Numbered from the stretch's first letter, positions 17,231 to 25,214 are shown. The stretch: DNA of 36,347 nt from JBFIHZ01 sp041601535 (GCA_041601535.1 JBFIHZ010000006.1:1-36347), one strand, 5' to 3'. Notes: a model not told the origin generated them from the sequence alone. Numbers and translations are program-made.

Positions 17231-17781
17231 GACGGCTGATAGTGATCACGGGCTGCCTGGTCCAGGCCCTGAGCGACCAGGATCAGGTTGCAGATTTCCC
17301 GCACCGCACCCCGTCCGCCAGGACGTCCGGTAACCCAGTGCGCGCGCTGCTTCACCCAGTCATCTGCATCCGCCACAGCCACCGCCAGCCCGGCCCGGTC
17401 CAGCAGGGGCAGGTCAACCCAGTCGTCGCCGGCATAGCACACCTGCTCTGCAGATGCGCCGGTTTGCTGCAGCACGTCTTCAAAGGCCTGCACTTTAAAG
17501 TCCTGGCCCTGGAATACCAGCTCAATCCCCAGTTCGCGGGCCCGACGGCTGACCAGGCGGGATTCCCGGCCGGTAATCAGGGCTATGTCGAAGCCGTTGC
17601 GCTGCAGTGCCTTGATGCCCAGCCCGTCGCGGGTATAAAAAGCCTTGGACTCGTTGCCTGCCTCGTCGTAGTACAAGCGCCCGTCAGTGAGTACGCCATC
17701 CACGTCCAGCGCCAGCACACGGATTTTCCGCGCACGTTCCAGCAGCAATGGGTCCAGGGAGCTAATGTCGAACATGGTCAT
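17227..17781 (-). CDS. kdsC: KDO-8-phosphate phosphatase KdsC
   Basis: HAD-family phosphatase that releases KDO for LPS inner core synthesis. 184 residues. The nucleophile motif LALDVDGVLTDG, the second motif LITGRES and the late acidic motif YAGDDWVDLPLL are all present. There is no cap domain, as expected for the C0 HAD type that forms tetramers. The ATG at 17781 directly follows the kdsD stop codon; a second ATG lies two codons later. Confidence 0.96.
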   Translation of the reverse strand: MTMFDISSLDPLLLERARKIRVLALDVDGVLTDGRLYYDEAGNESKAFYTRDGLGIKALQRNGFDIALITGRESRLVSRRARELGIELVFQGQDFKVQAFEDVLQQTGASAEQVCYAGDDWVDLPLLDRAGLAVAVADADDWVKQRAHWVTGRPGGRGAVREICNLILVAQGLDQAARDHYQPS

Positions 17782-18753
17782 TCAGACAATGCCAGCCTTC
17801 AGAAGGTCCTGAAAATTCAGTGCCCCGACCAGTTTGCCGTCGCTTTCCAGAACCAACAGGCCCTGTATGCCGAATTCCTGCATCATTTGCGCCGCTTCCA
17901 CCGCCAGTGCCTGCGGGCCAATATGCTTGCCATTGCGGGTCATGACCTGGGTGATCGGCGTGCTGTGCGGATCCAGGCCGGCATCCAGGGTGCGGCGCAG
18001 GTCACCATCAGTGAAAATGCCAAGAACCTGGCCACCGGAATCAGTCACAGCACTCATGCCCAGTTTTTTCTGCGTCATTTCCATGATGGTCTGACTGATG
18101 GTGGCATTGTCCCGGACCCGCGGAATCTCGTCACCCGTATGCATGATGTCGTGGATATGCAGCAGTAATTTTCGGCCCAGCATGCCGGCGGGGTGCGAAC
18201 GGGCGAAATCCTCCCGCGTGAATCCCCGGGACTCGAGCAAGGCGATGGCCAGCGCATCACCCATTACCAGCGCAGCGGTGGTGCTGGAAGTGGGCGCCAG
18301 GCCCAATGGACAGGCCTCCTGGTCCACACTGACATTGATATGAATATTGGCGTGGCGGCCCAGCGTGGAGTCCGGGTTGCCACTCATGCCGATCAGCGTG
18401 ACGCCGAGCCGCTTGAGCAGTGGCAAAATGCTGTTGACCTCGTCCGTTTCACCGGAATTGGACAGGGCCAGCACCACGTCATCGCGTGTGATCATGCCCA
18501 TATCGCCATGCCCGGCTTCGGCAGGGTGGACGAAAAAGGCCGGCGTGCCCGTGCTGGCCAGTGTGGCGGCAATCTTGTGGCCCACGTGGCCGGATTTGCC
18601 CATGCCGATCACCACGATACGCCCGCGGCATTCCAACATGGCCTGGCAGGCCTGTACAAAAGCATCGTCGATGCGTGACAGCAGGTTTTGCACCGCTGCT
18701 GCCTCGATTTCAATAACGGCTTTGCCGAGTTTCTGGATGGCCTGAGTGTCCAT
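17782..18753 (-). CDS. kdsD: Arabinose-5-phosphate isomerase KdsD
   Basis: Converts ribulose-5-phosphate to arabinose-5-phosphate, the first step to KDO. 323 residues: a SIS sugar-isomerase domain (VVIGMGKSGHVGHKIAATLA, then HPAEAGHGDMGMI with the conserved His, and SNSGETDEV) followed by two CBS domains from about residue 205 (IMHTGDEIPRV; DLRRTLDAGL). It leads the series kdsD-kdsC-lptC-lptA-lptB-rpoN. Confidence 0.96.
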   Translation of the reverse strand: MDTQAIQKLGKAVIEIEAAAVQNLLSRIDDAFVQACQAMLECRGRIVVIGMGKSGHVGHKIAATLASTGTPAFFVHPAEAGHGDMGMITRDDVVLALSNSGETDEVNSILPLLKRLGVTLIGMSGNPDSTLGRHANIHINVSVDQEACPLGLAPTSSTTAALVMGDALAIALLESRGFTREDFARSHPAGMLGRKLLLHIHDIMHTGDEIPRVRDNATISQTIMEMTQKKLGMSAVTDSGGQVLGIFTDGDLRRTLDAGLDPHSTPITQVMTRNGKHIGPQALAVEAAQMMQEFGIQGLLVLESDGKLVGALNFQDLLKAGIV

Positions 18754-18804
18754 CAGCGCATTCTACCTTTCGGGCGGCTTGATTACATGGGTTTGCCGGC
18801 AGCT

Positions 18805-19794
18805 TCAGGCGACCGAGGATTCAGCCACGGGTGTAGCTGTCATCCAGACCACGGCCTGGTAAACCAGGAACATCAGCAGCAACAAGGCCCCGGAAGCGCG
18901 GCTGATTCTGCCAGGGCCGCGGATGCCGTAGGCCATGAAGAACAACAGTACAGTGAACAGGAACATGACCGGAATGTCCTGCTTGAGGATAGACGGCTCA
19001 ACCGTTACCGGCTGGATGGTGGCGGCGATGCCCAGCACACCCAGGATATTGAACATGTTGGAGCCGATGACGTTGCCGATGGCGAGGTCATCTTCTTTAC
19101 GCAATGCGCTGGTCAGCGCAGCAGCCAGTTCCGGCAGGCTGGTTCCCAGTGCCACGATGGTCAGGCCAATAATGGTCTCCGACACCTCCATCATGCGGGC
19201 AATACTGAGGGCCCCCAGGACCAGGAAGTGGGAGCTCAGGGGCAAAACCAGCAGACCGACCAGCAGCCAGCTGACGGCCACGCGTGTGGGCATGTCCTTA
19301 GGAATCTCAGCTTCAAATTCACGCGCCAGTGGGTCTTCCGGCTCTTTTTGCATGCCCAGCCAGACCATCCAGGCGATCAGCACCGCCAGTCCGCCGAGTA
19401 AAACCCAGCCTTCAATGCGGCTGAACTCCAGGTTTGCGGCCATAACAAAACTGGCGACCATCACCAGCATCAATTGCGGATATTCACGTTTCAGCGTGGT
19501 CGATTCCACGCGCAGCGGGTAAATCAGCGCAGTAATGCCCAGTATCAGGCCAATGTTGGCGATATTGGAACCGATGGCATTGCCCACAGCCAGTCCGGGC
19601 TTGCCCTGGAAGGCGGCCACCCCGGATACAATGAGCTCAGGCGCAGACGTGCCAAAGGCCACGATGGTCAGGCCAATAATCAGTGGCGATACGCCCAGGT
19701 TGCGGGCTGTTGCGGACGCGCCAGCCACCAGGCGGTCAGCGCCCCAAACGAGTAAAATAAACCCGCCGAGCAGTTGAACGAGAGAAATCAGCAT
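18805..19794 (-). CDS. yrbG: Calcium/sodium antiporter, YrbG family
   Basis: Inner-membrane CaCA-family cation exchanger, 329 residues and about 10 hydrophobic segments. The two internal alpha-repeats are clear: TIVAFGTSAPELIVSG in the first half and TIVALGTSLPELAAAL in the second, each with GNxIGSN (VGNAIGSNIANIG, IGNVIGSNMFNIL). It is 51 bases upstream of kdsD, as in E. coli, but its function is not tied to LPS by any direct evidence. ATG start; divergent from ibaG. Confidence 0.93.
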   Translation of the reverse strand: MLISLVQLLGGFILLVWGADRLVAGASATARNLGVSPLIIGLTIVAFGTSAPELIVSGVAAFQGKPGLAVGNAIGSNIANIGLILGITALIYPLRVESTTLKREYPQLMLVMVASFVMAANLEFSRIEGWVLLGGLAVLIAWMVWLGMQKEPEDPLAREFEAEIPKDMPTRVAVSWLLVGLLVLPLSSHFLVLGALSIARMMEVSETIIGLTIVALGTSLPELAAALTSALRKEDDLAIGNVIGSNMFNILGVLGIAATIQPVTVEPSILKQDIPVMFLFTVLLFFMAYGIRGPGRISRASGALLLLMFLVYQAVVWMTATPVAESSVA

Positions 19795-19945
19795 CTATAT
19801 AGTTTAGCCGTGCTCAAGAGTTTTCCCGCCTCGAATGACGGTTCAACCGCGGTGCGACGACTGGCGATCAGTAAAACTGAAATCATCACGTTGAACCGCA
19901 TCCCTTTGGCGACAAGCAGATAATCAGAAAGAGGCCCCATAGTCT
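19795..19945. promoter_or_regulatory. Divergent yrbG / ibaG promoter region
   Basis: 151 bases between divergent genes. They hold a perfect 9-bp inverted repeat, CGGTTCAAC at 19839-19847 and GTTGAACCG at 19890-19898, separated by 42 bases. This could be a pair of operator half-sites or a leader hairpin for ibaG. No strong -10/-35 pair stands out. Confidence 0.35.
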
Positions 19946-20176
19946 ATGGATAGCACCACGATAGAGCAAATGATTCGCGCCGGCCTGCCGGATGCCCGGG
20001 TTTCAGTAACAGGAGCGGATGGTGTGCACTTCGAAGCAGAAGTAATCAGCGCCTCATTTGCCGGCAAGTCTACGCTGCAACGCCACCGCATGGTATACGC
20101 CACGCTGGGTGAACTGATGGGCCGTGAGATCCACGCATTGGCCCTGCGCACCGACGTGCCAGCGGACGACGCCTGA
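19946..20176 (+). CDS. ibaG: BolA-family protein IbaG
   Basis: Small BolA-like protein, 76 residues, that binds Fe-S clusters with monothiol glutaredoxin and affects acid resistance and envelope in the organisms studied. The fold is recognisable in ARVSVTGADGVHFEAEVIS and KSTLQRHRMVYATLGELM, with the His ligand region. The stop codon is one base before the murA ATG, so the two are one transcript. In many relatives mlaFEDCB precedes it; here it is first in its operon. Confidence 0.93.
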   Translation: MDSTTIEQMIRAGLPDARVSVTGADGVHFEAEVISASFAGKSTLQRHRMVYATLGELMGREIHALALRTDVPADDA

Positions 20177-20177
20177 G

Positions 20178-21440
20178 ATGGCCCGCATAGCCCTGGAAGG
20201 TGGTGTGCGGCTGGATGGTGAGGTATGGATATCCGGCGCCAAGAACGCGGTGCTGCCCATCCTGGTGGCCAGTATCCTGGGTGACCGGCCAACCCGTATC
20301 AGCAATGTCCCCCACCTGCAGGACGTAACCACTACCATGGAACTGCTGGGCCGTATGGGTGCCCGGCTGGGCATGGACGAGCACATGAAAGTGGAAATCG
20401 ACCCACGCGGCCTGGACCACTACGAGGCGCCGTACGACCTGGTCAAGACCATGCGCGCCTCCATCCTGGTGCTGGGGCCACTGGTGGCCCGCTATGGCCG
20501 CGCCCGGGTTTCGCTGCCCGGCGGCTGCGCCATCGGCTCGCGGCCGGTCGACCTGCACCTGCACGGCCTGCGGCAACTCGGTGCAACCGTTAGCGTGGAA
20601 AACGGCAATATCGAAGCCCGCGCGGACCGTCTTGTCGGCAATCGTGTAGTGCTGGATACCGTCACCGTGACCGGTACGGAGAACATCCTGATGGCGGCGG
20701 TACTGGCCCGTGGAGCCTCGGTAATCGAAAACGCGGCCCAGGAACCGGAAGTGGTCGACCTGGCCAATTTCCTTATCTCCATGGGCGCGAAAATATCCGG
20801 CGCGGGCACCAATACCATTACCGTGGAGGGTGTTGATAACCTGGATGGCACCGATTATTCGGTGTTACCCGACCGCATTGAAACCGGCACCTACCTGGTG
20901 GCCGCAGCGATGACCGGCGGCCGCGTGCGCTGTACCCGTGCGGCACCCCAGCACCTGGACGCGGTGCTGGAAAAACTGCGTGAAGCCGGTGGCAAGATCA
21001 GCACCGGCGACGACTGGGTGGAACTGGACATGCAGGGCCGGCGGCCACAGGCGGTCAATCTTACCACCTCGCCATATCCGGCTTTCCCGACCGACATGCA
21101 GGCCCAGTTTACCGCGCTGAACAGCATGGCCGAGGGCACGGGTGTGATCACCGAAACGGTGTTTGAAAACCGCTTTATGCACGTGCAGGAACTGCGCCGG
21201 CTGGGTGCGGATATCCAACTCAAGGGCAATACCGCCATTGTTCGTGGCGTACCACGGCTGACCGGTGCGCCGATCATGGCCACCGACTTGCGTGCTTCCG
21301 CCAGCCTGGTACTGGCCGGCCTGGTGGCCAGCGGCGAAACCATCATCGACCGCGTGTATCACATCGACCGCGGTTACGAAATTATCGAGGAAAAACTGGG
21401 CCAGCTGGGTGCCCGTATCCGGCGTATCGGCAACGCCTGA
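20178..21440 (+). CDS. murA: UDP-N-acetylglucosamine 1-carboxyvinyltransferase
   Basis: First committed step of peptidoglycan synthesis: adds enolpyruvate from PEP to UDP-GlcNAc. 420 residues, normal length. The active-site cysteine, target of fosfomycin, is Cys117 in RVSLPGGCAIGSRP, so the enzyme is predicted sensitive. The N-terminus RIALEGGVRLDGEVWISGAK and ATDLRASASLVLAG near the C-terminus are typical. The open frame starts earlier at 20124 inside ibaG, but ATG 20178 matches the family. Confidence 0.97.
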   Translation: MARIALEGGVRLDGEVWISGAKNAVLPILVASILGDRPTRISNVPHLQDVTTTMELLGRMGARLGMDEHMKVEIDPRGLDHYEAPYDLVKTMRASILVLGPLVARYGRARVSLPGGCAIGSRPVDLHLHGLRQLGATVSVENGNIEARADRLVGNRVVLDTVTVTGTENILMAAVLARGASVIENAAQEPEVVDLANFLISMGAKISGAGTNTITVEGVDNLDGTDYSVLPDRIETGTYLVAAAMTGGRVRCTRAAPQHLDAVLEKLREAGGKISTGDDWVELDMQGRRPQAVNLTTSPYPAFPTDMQAQFTALNSMAEGTGVITETVFENRFMHVQELRRLGADIQLKGNTAIVRGVPRLTGAPIMATDLRASASLVLAGLVASGETIIDRVYHIDRGYEIIEEKLGQLGARIRRIGNA

Positions 21441-21512
21441 GCGTTATTCCAGAGTGTAACCGGCGGTACCGGCTGCATGTTTCCTGATGATGGTCCATTT
21501 GGACGGGCGCCC
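21441..21512. other. murA 3' flank
   Basis: 72 bases between the murA stop and the first palindromic element. A short CCGG-loop-CCGG repeat occurs near 21460, but no stem with a T-run is seen, so no intrinsic terminator can be called. Confidence 0.4.
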
Positions 21513-21710
21513 AGCCGGAACCGGTCATTCCCCGAGCCACTGCTGCGCCGGCCTGCGGCTTCCCTCGCAAACCCGCTTTTCACGGGTCGGCCTTACAGGG
21601 CGTCCCGCCCTGGGCGGCCTTAATGGGGCATCCATGCCCCATTGACCCGGGAAAACCGCGTTTACTCGGCGGCTTGCTTAATGTGGCACGGGAAACGACC
21701 GGCTCCGGCT
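21513..21710 (-). repeat. Multi-helix palindromic element, copy A (possible structured RNA)
   Basis: 198-base element best read on the reverse strand. P1: 21683-21710 pairs with 21513-21540 over 28 positions (24 Watson-Crick, 3 G-U, 1 mismatch by hand count). P2: 21644-21663 with 21569-21588, 20 positions, 3 mismatches. P3: perfect hairpin at 21622-21643 with loop TGGA. P4: hairpin at 21596-21612, stem CAGGGCG, loop GGA. Conserved unpaired blocks shared with copy B include CATTAAGCAA, CCGCCGAGT and GAGGGAAGCCGCAGGCCGG. P1 and P2 sequences differ completely from copy B. Open frames crossing it are by-products. It could be a structured RNA, a mobile palindrome or both. Confidence 0.75.
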
Positions 21711-21934
21711 GTGCTCGTGGCCATGCTTCCAGGCCCTGGCCGCCACTTGTAATAAGTTTCCAACCTTGCCGGTGTGCCACGAGTACCTGACATACAGCTT
21801 TCGATTGGGTAGGAATTACTGCTGCGTCCGATGCCCGGCCCTTTGAAAGTCAGGCTGCCGTAGACGTAGCTGCTTTGCGGCAAGCGCTATTTATTGACGT
21901 TAATCGGGTGCAATGGCCGTCCAATATGGCAATA
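21711..21934. other. Spacer between the two palindromic elements
   Basis: 224 bases with no recognisable gene. An 8-bp inverted repeat CTCGTGGC / GCCACGAG lies at 21714-21721 and 21776-21783. Because copy A reads left and copy B reads right, the spacer is where divergent promoters would sit. TTGACG occurs at 21894-21899, but no -10 follows at normal spacing. A reverse-strand open frame (21662-21883) runs through it into copy A and matches nothing I recognise. Confidence 0.4.
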
Positions 21935-22140
21935 GCCCACGGGGACCCGGTAGTTAATCCGGCCACATTAAGCAAACCGCCGAGTGAGGGTATAGATCAG
22001 GGGTCACCGGGGCAGGGATGCCCCGGTGAGGCCGCCCAGGGCAGGAGGCCCTGTGAGGCCGACCGCTGATCTATATCCTTGCGAGGGAAGCCGCAGGCCG
22101 GTGCAGCAGTGGCCGGATTAACTACCGGGTCCGTGTGGGC
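21935..22140 (+). repeat. Multi-helix palindromic element, copy B (possible structured RNA)
   Basis: 206-base element on the forward strand with the same plan as copy A. P1: 21935-21966 pairs with 22109-22140 over 32 positions (30 Watson-Crick, 1 G-U, 1 mismatch). P2: 21989-22000 with 22066-22078, sequence GGTATAGATCAG against its near-complement. P3: perfect hairpin 22005-22028 with loop GGGA. P4: CAGGGC / GCCCTG at 22037-22053 with loop AGGAG. Blocks CATTAAGCAA, CCGCCGAGT, AGGCCGCCCAGGGC and GAGGGAAGCCGCAGGCCGG are identical to copy A. No target-site duplication is obvious. It lies in inverted orientation to copy A. Confidence 0.75.
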
Positions 22141-22193
22141 GGGCTCCCATCAGGGTCTGTCTGCCTTTTTCTGGCTTCAGCCGCGTTGAGCAA
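22141..22193. other. Flank between copy B and the M48 protease gene
   Basis: 53 bases after copy B, up to the 3' end of the convergent protease gene. A short T-run (CTTTTT near 22162) follows copy B on the forward strand; no compact GC stem immediately precedes it, so terminator status is doubtful. Confidence 0.3.
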
Positions 22194-23771
22194 TCACTGC
22201 GCCACCCGGGCCGACTGGATTTCCACCCGCACCCGCTGGCGTAACTCGTTGGGGTTGTTCAGGGTCAGGCGGGTGCTGATATTGTCCTGCTTGCCGGCCG
22301 GCAAGGTACCGCGATAGTTCACCGCGTCGCGGCGGGTCTGACCCTGCTCGTCCAGCCACACCAGTTGCACCACGATATTGTCGAAATCCACCTGGGTCTG
22401 GTTGGCCAGTTGAATCCACACCGCATTGGAACGGTCCACTGCGGCCTGAACCGCCAGGTATTTTGAAGGATTCTGATCAACGTCCAGCAATACCATTTCT
22501 CGTTGTGCTTTCTTGCCGGCTTCGGATTGCGACTGGGCAGCCTGCTGGAAATGTTGCAGGGCGAGGTCCTTGCGGCCGCTGTCACGATCCATCAGCCCTA
22601 GCAGGTAATGTGCCTGGGAGGTGGGTAACAGTTGCAGGCTTTTTTCCAGGCTGCGGCGGGCCGTATCACGCTGGTTCAGTTCGTAGGCCACCTGGCCCTG
22701 GCGCAGCCAGGGGTAGAAAAATCCATCGTTGGCCTTGATGGCCCGGCTGTAGCTGGCCAGTGCCGCTTTGGGCTGGTCGCGCATTTCGTGCAGATCTCCT
22801 TGCAGGGCCATGAACATTGATTCGCGTGGCTCTATGGACAGCGCCAGGTCGAGCTTTTCCTGGGCCAGCTTCAGGTTGTTGTCGGCCGCGGCCTTGCTGG
22901 CCTCATCGTAGGCCTCGTAAGCGGGTTTGACACGTTGCAGATAGGCGGTTTTCTGGCGGTAACGCTCACGGCCGCTGTCACCCCCGGATGGCAGGCCGGC
23001 AGCGGTTTCGATATTGTTCTCGACCCGCTCACGTGATGGCGGATGCGAGGCGAACAGGCCGGACAACCAGTCATCATTGCGGTTTTCCGACAGTTTGACG
23101 AAGGTCTGTTGCAACTCGATGGCACCTTGCGGGTCGTAGCCGGCCTCGGACATGTACAACATGCCGTACTCATCGGATTCGCGTTCGGCTTCACGGCCGT
23201 AACGCTGCATGATCAGTTGCGCACCCAGGGTGGGCACCATCATGGCGACTTCCCGCGCGGTTTGGTTTTCCACCGTGCTGCCCAGCACTACCATGCTGGC
23301 GACCGCGCCCAGTTGCGCCAGCATGCCGGTGGATTGCTGCTGTGCGCCGTGGGCCGCGTCTGCATGCACGATCTCGTGGCCCAGAACAGCGGCCAGTTCC
23401 GCTTCGGAGTCCAGTTCGGTAAGCAGGCCGCGATTGACGACGATTTTGCCGCCGGGCAGGGCCCAGGCATTTGGCACGGAGCTGTTCAGGATGCTGAATT
23501 CGAACTGCAACTCATCCTTGCGGCGGGCCTGGTTGGCCAGCCGCTGGCCCACGCTGTTGACGTAGTCGGTCAGCTCCGGGTCCAGCACGAATTCCCCGCC
23601 CTGGGACTGCTTCATCGGCGCATACATTTGCGTTCCGACCTGCTGTTCCCAGTCGCTGCCGTAGAATTGCAGATTACGTTCACCGGTAACCGCGTTGGTG
23701 ACACAGCCAGTAAGTAACAGGGCCTGTAAAACTATGCTGCACAGCAGCAGGGTTCTGAAGTTTTTCAACAT
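22194..23771 (-). CDS. M48-family metalloprotease lipoprotein with TPR domain (BepA-like)
   Basis: Envelope zinc protease, 525 residues from ATG 23771 (GGAGGA 6 bases upstream; the frame extends to 23816). The signal peptide ends in lipobox LLLTGC (Cys23), so it is lipid-anchored, unlike E. coli BepA, which is periplasmic. The zinc site is HEIVH (132-136), with the third ligand in ESDEYGMLYMSEAG. The C-terminal half has TPR helices (AKAAADNNLKLAQEKLDLAL, LASYSRAIKAND, then AHYLLGLMDRDSGRKDLAL). BepA-type proteases handle misassembled outer-membrane proteins such as LptD; the same role is inferred here. Confidence 0.88.
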   Translation of the reverse strand: MLKNFRTLLLCSIVLQALLLTGCVTNAVTGERNLQFYGSDWEQQVGTQMYAPMKQSQGGEFVLDPELTDYVNSVGQRLANQARRKDELQFEFSILNSSVPNAWALPGGKIVVNRGLLTELDSEAELAAVLGHEIVHADAAHGAQQQSTGMLAQLGAVASMVVLGSTVENQTAREVAMMVPTLGAQLIMQRYGREAERESDEYGMLYMSEAGYDPQGAIELQQTFVKLSENRNDDWLSGLFASHPPSRERVENNIETAAGLPSGGDSGRERYRQKTAYLQRVKPAYEAYDEASKAAADNNLKLAQEKLDLALSIEPRESMFMALQGDLHEMRDQPKAALASYSRAIKANDGFFYPWLRQGQVAYELNQRDTARRSLEKSLQLLPTSQAHYLLGLMDRDSGRKDLALQHFQQAAQSQSEAGKKAQREMVLLDVDQNPSKYLAVQAAVDRSNAVWIQLANQTQVDFDNIVVQLVWLDEQGQTRRDAVNYRGTLPAGKQDNISTRLTLNNPNELRQRVRVEIQSARVAQ

Positions 23772-23788
23772 GCTCTGTCCTCCGTGGT

Positions 23789-24571
23789 TCAGGGGCTGAG
23801 CTGTTGGGCAACGCATCCGGGTTGTGGTGAAACCAACCGGTCGCCCAGCACCAGCTCAGTGATGCGCATCTCCATGTGATCGCCGCCGGTTTTGCCGTGC
23901 TCCAGCCGTACGGTTATGAATTCAAATTCAGGGGCATGCCAGGCGCGGGTGTAACGCTTGCTGTTGCTGCGCACTCGCTCCACCGGGATGGTCTGCAGGC
24001 AACCCAGGCTGGTTTCCAGCATTTCCTTGTTCAGCTTGCGAAACTGCTGTTCTTTTATTTCGTCTTCGTCTACCAGATAAAAGTTCAATTCCGGCTCGCT
24101 CTCGCGCAGGCGGCGTTGCAGTTCCAGCTTCAAGGACAGCGCATCCAGCGCACCAGTACCCAGGTCCAGGGTCAGCCTGTTCTTGCCGTCCACGATTTTG
24201 ACTGCATTGCGATCCCAGTCAAACTGCGCATTCCACTCGTTATCCACGCCGGCCACGCGGGTGTGCTGGGTGTATTTGAGGGGATAAAAACGGCCGTCGC
24301 GCAGGTGCCCTTCAACGTATTCATTGTCACGCGCGCGCAAAATCCTGGCCAGCCCGTGGGTGCCACTGCCTTCGCTTTTGCTGACCCACAAGTCGCCTTG
24401 TTTTTGCAGGCTGAATTCGGCCTTGCCCACCAGTTTGCCATTGCGATACACGGCGTAACGGGCCGCATATTCCTGCCATTCAGCCGCCAGCCCTGAGGCC
24501 CAGCTCAGCAGCAGAAGCAAAACCAGTGCGCGCCGCCACCCGGCTCTGCGCTCAGATGTCAAAACGGCCAT
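23789..24571 (-). CDS. DUF3108 periplasmic protein
   Basis: Exported protein of unknown function, 260 residues from ATG 24571. A twin-Arg-free signal peptide (RRALVLLLLLSWASGLAAEW) is followed by the DUF3108 fold: YAVYRNGKLVGKAEFSLQ, then YVEGHLRDGRFYPLKYTQHT and ITVRLEHGKTGGDHMEMRIT. The sequence is rich in predicted beta strands, suggesting a lipocalin- or Lol-like barrel, which is inference. It overlaps the end of purN by 20 bases, and the purM-purN-DUF3108 order is found in Pseudomonas. The frame upstream to 24730 belongs to purN. Confidence 0.85.
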   Translation of the reverse strand: MAVLTSERRAGWRRALVLLLLLSWASGLAAEWQEYAARYAVYRNGKLVGKAEFSLQKQGDLWVSKSEGSGTHGLARILRARDNEYVEGHLRDGRFYPLKYTQHTRVAGVDNEWNAQFDWDRNAVKIVDGKNRLTLDLGTGALDALSLKLELQRRLRESEPELNFYLVDEDEIKEQQFRKLNKEMLETSLGCLQTIPVERVRSNSKRYTRAWHAPEFEFITVRLEHGKTGGDHMEMRITELVLGDRLVSPQPGCVAQQLSP

Positions 24572-25214
24572 CGTGGCGGAGCCTGAGTGGAGAGCTTGTG
24601 ATTGATTGGTTGATATAGACCTGCCCATCGGCACATTTGACCAGACCGCGCGTGAACAATTCAACCGTGGCCACGATGAGCTGGTGTTCCAGCGGAGCCA
24701 GCCGCCGTGCCAGCGTGTTGCTGTCGTCATCCGGCTTGATCGGTATGCGCACCTGGCTGATCACCGGGCCGCCATCCAGTTCGGCGGTGACAAAGTGAAT
24801 GCTGGCGCCGTGTTCCTTGTCGCCGGCATCCAGTGCCCGTTGATACGTGTTGGTGCCTCGGTAAAGCGGCAGCAACGAAGGGTGCAAATTGATCATGCGG
24901 TCAGCAAAACGCTTTAGCACCGGGGCGCCGATGATGCGCATGAAACCTGCCAGCACCACCAGATCCGCGGGGCGGCTGTCGATCAGTTCGGCCAATGCCT
25001 GGTCATAGGCTTCGCGGCTGGCATAGCCGGTGGCTTCAAGCACGCTGACGTTGATGCCGGCACGGCGTGCCTTGTCCAGCCCGGCAGCCGCCGGCTGGTT
25101 GCTGATCACGTGAACGATTTCAATGGCCAGTCCGTTTTGCTCACGGGCGTCAATCAGGGCTTGCAGATTGCTGCCGGTGCCTGAAATCAGTACCGCGATG
25201 CGTAATGGCTTCAT
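24552..25214 (-). CDS. purN: Phosphoribosylglycinamide formyltransferase PurN
   Basis: Formylates GAR with 10-formyl-THF in purine synthesis. 220 residues. Seen: GTGSNLQALID at the N-terminus, the folate/catalytic loop INLHPSLLPLYRGTNTYQRA and GASIHFVTAELDGGPVISQ, including the conserved Asn, His and Asp. The usual YPGxHT is here YRGTNT, a small variation. The start overlaps the purM stop as ATGA, so translation is coupled. Confidence 0.96.
   Translation of the reverse strand: MKPLRIAVLISGTGSNLQALIDAREQNGLAIEIVHVISNQPAAAGLDKARRAGINVSVLEATGYASREAYDQALAELIDSRPADLVVLAGFMRIIGAPVLKRFADRMINLHPSLLPLYRGTNTYQRALDAGDKEHGASIHFVTAELDGGPVISQVRIPIKPDDDSNTLARRLAPLEHQLIVATVELFTRGLVKCADGQVYINQSITSSPLRLRHDGRFDI

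Noticed and set aside
21580..22069. Open frames inside and between the palindromic elements (21580-21780 and 21662-21883 on -, 21875-22069 on +)
   Set aside because: The frames at 21580-21780 and 21875-22069 resemble each other only because they translate the same repeat; they have no ribosome binding site and follow the helices, not a protein family.
21513..22140. Insertion sequence or MITE with the two palindromes as terminal repeats
   Set aside because: The outermost sequences of the two copies differ, there is no transposase and no target-site duplication, so each copy looks like an independent element.
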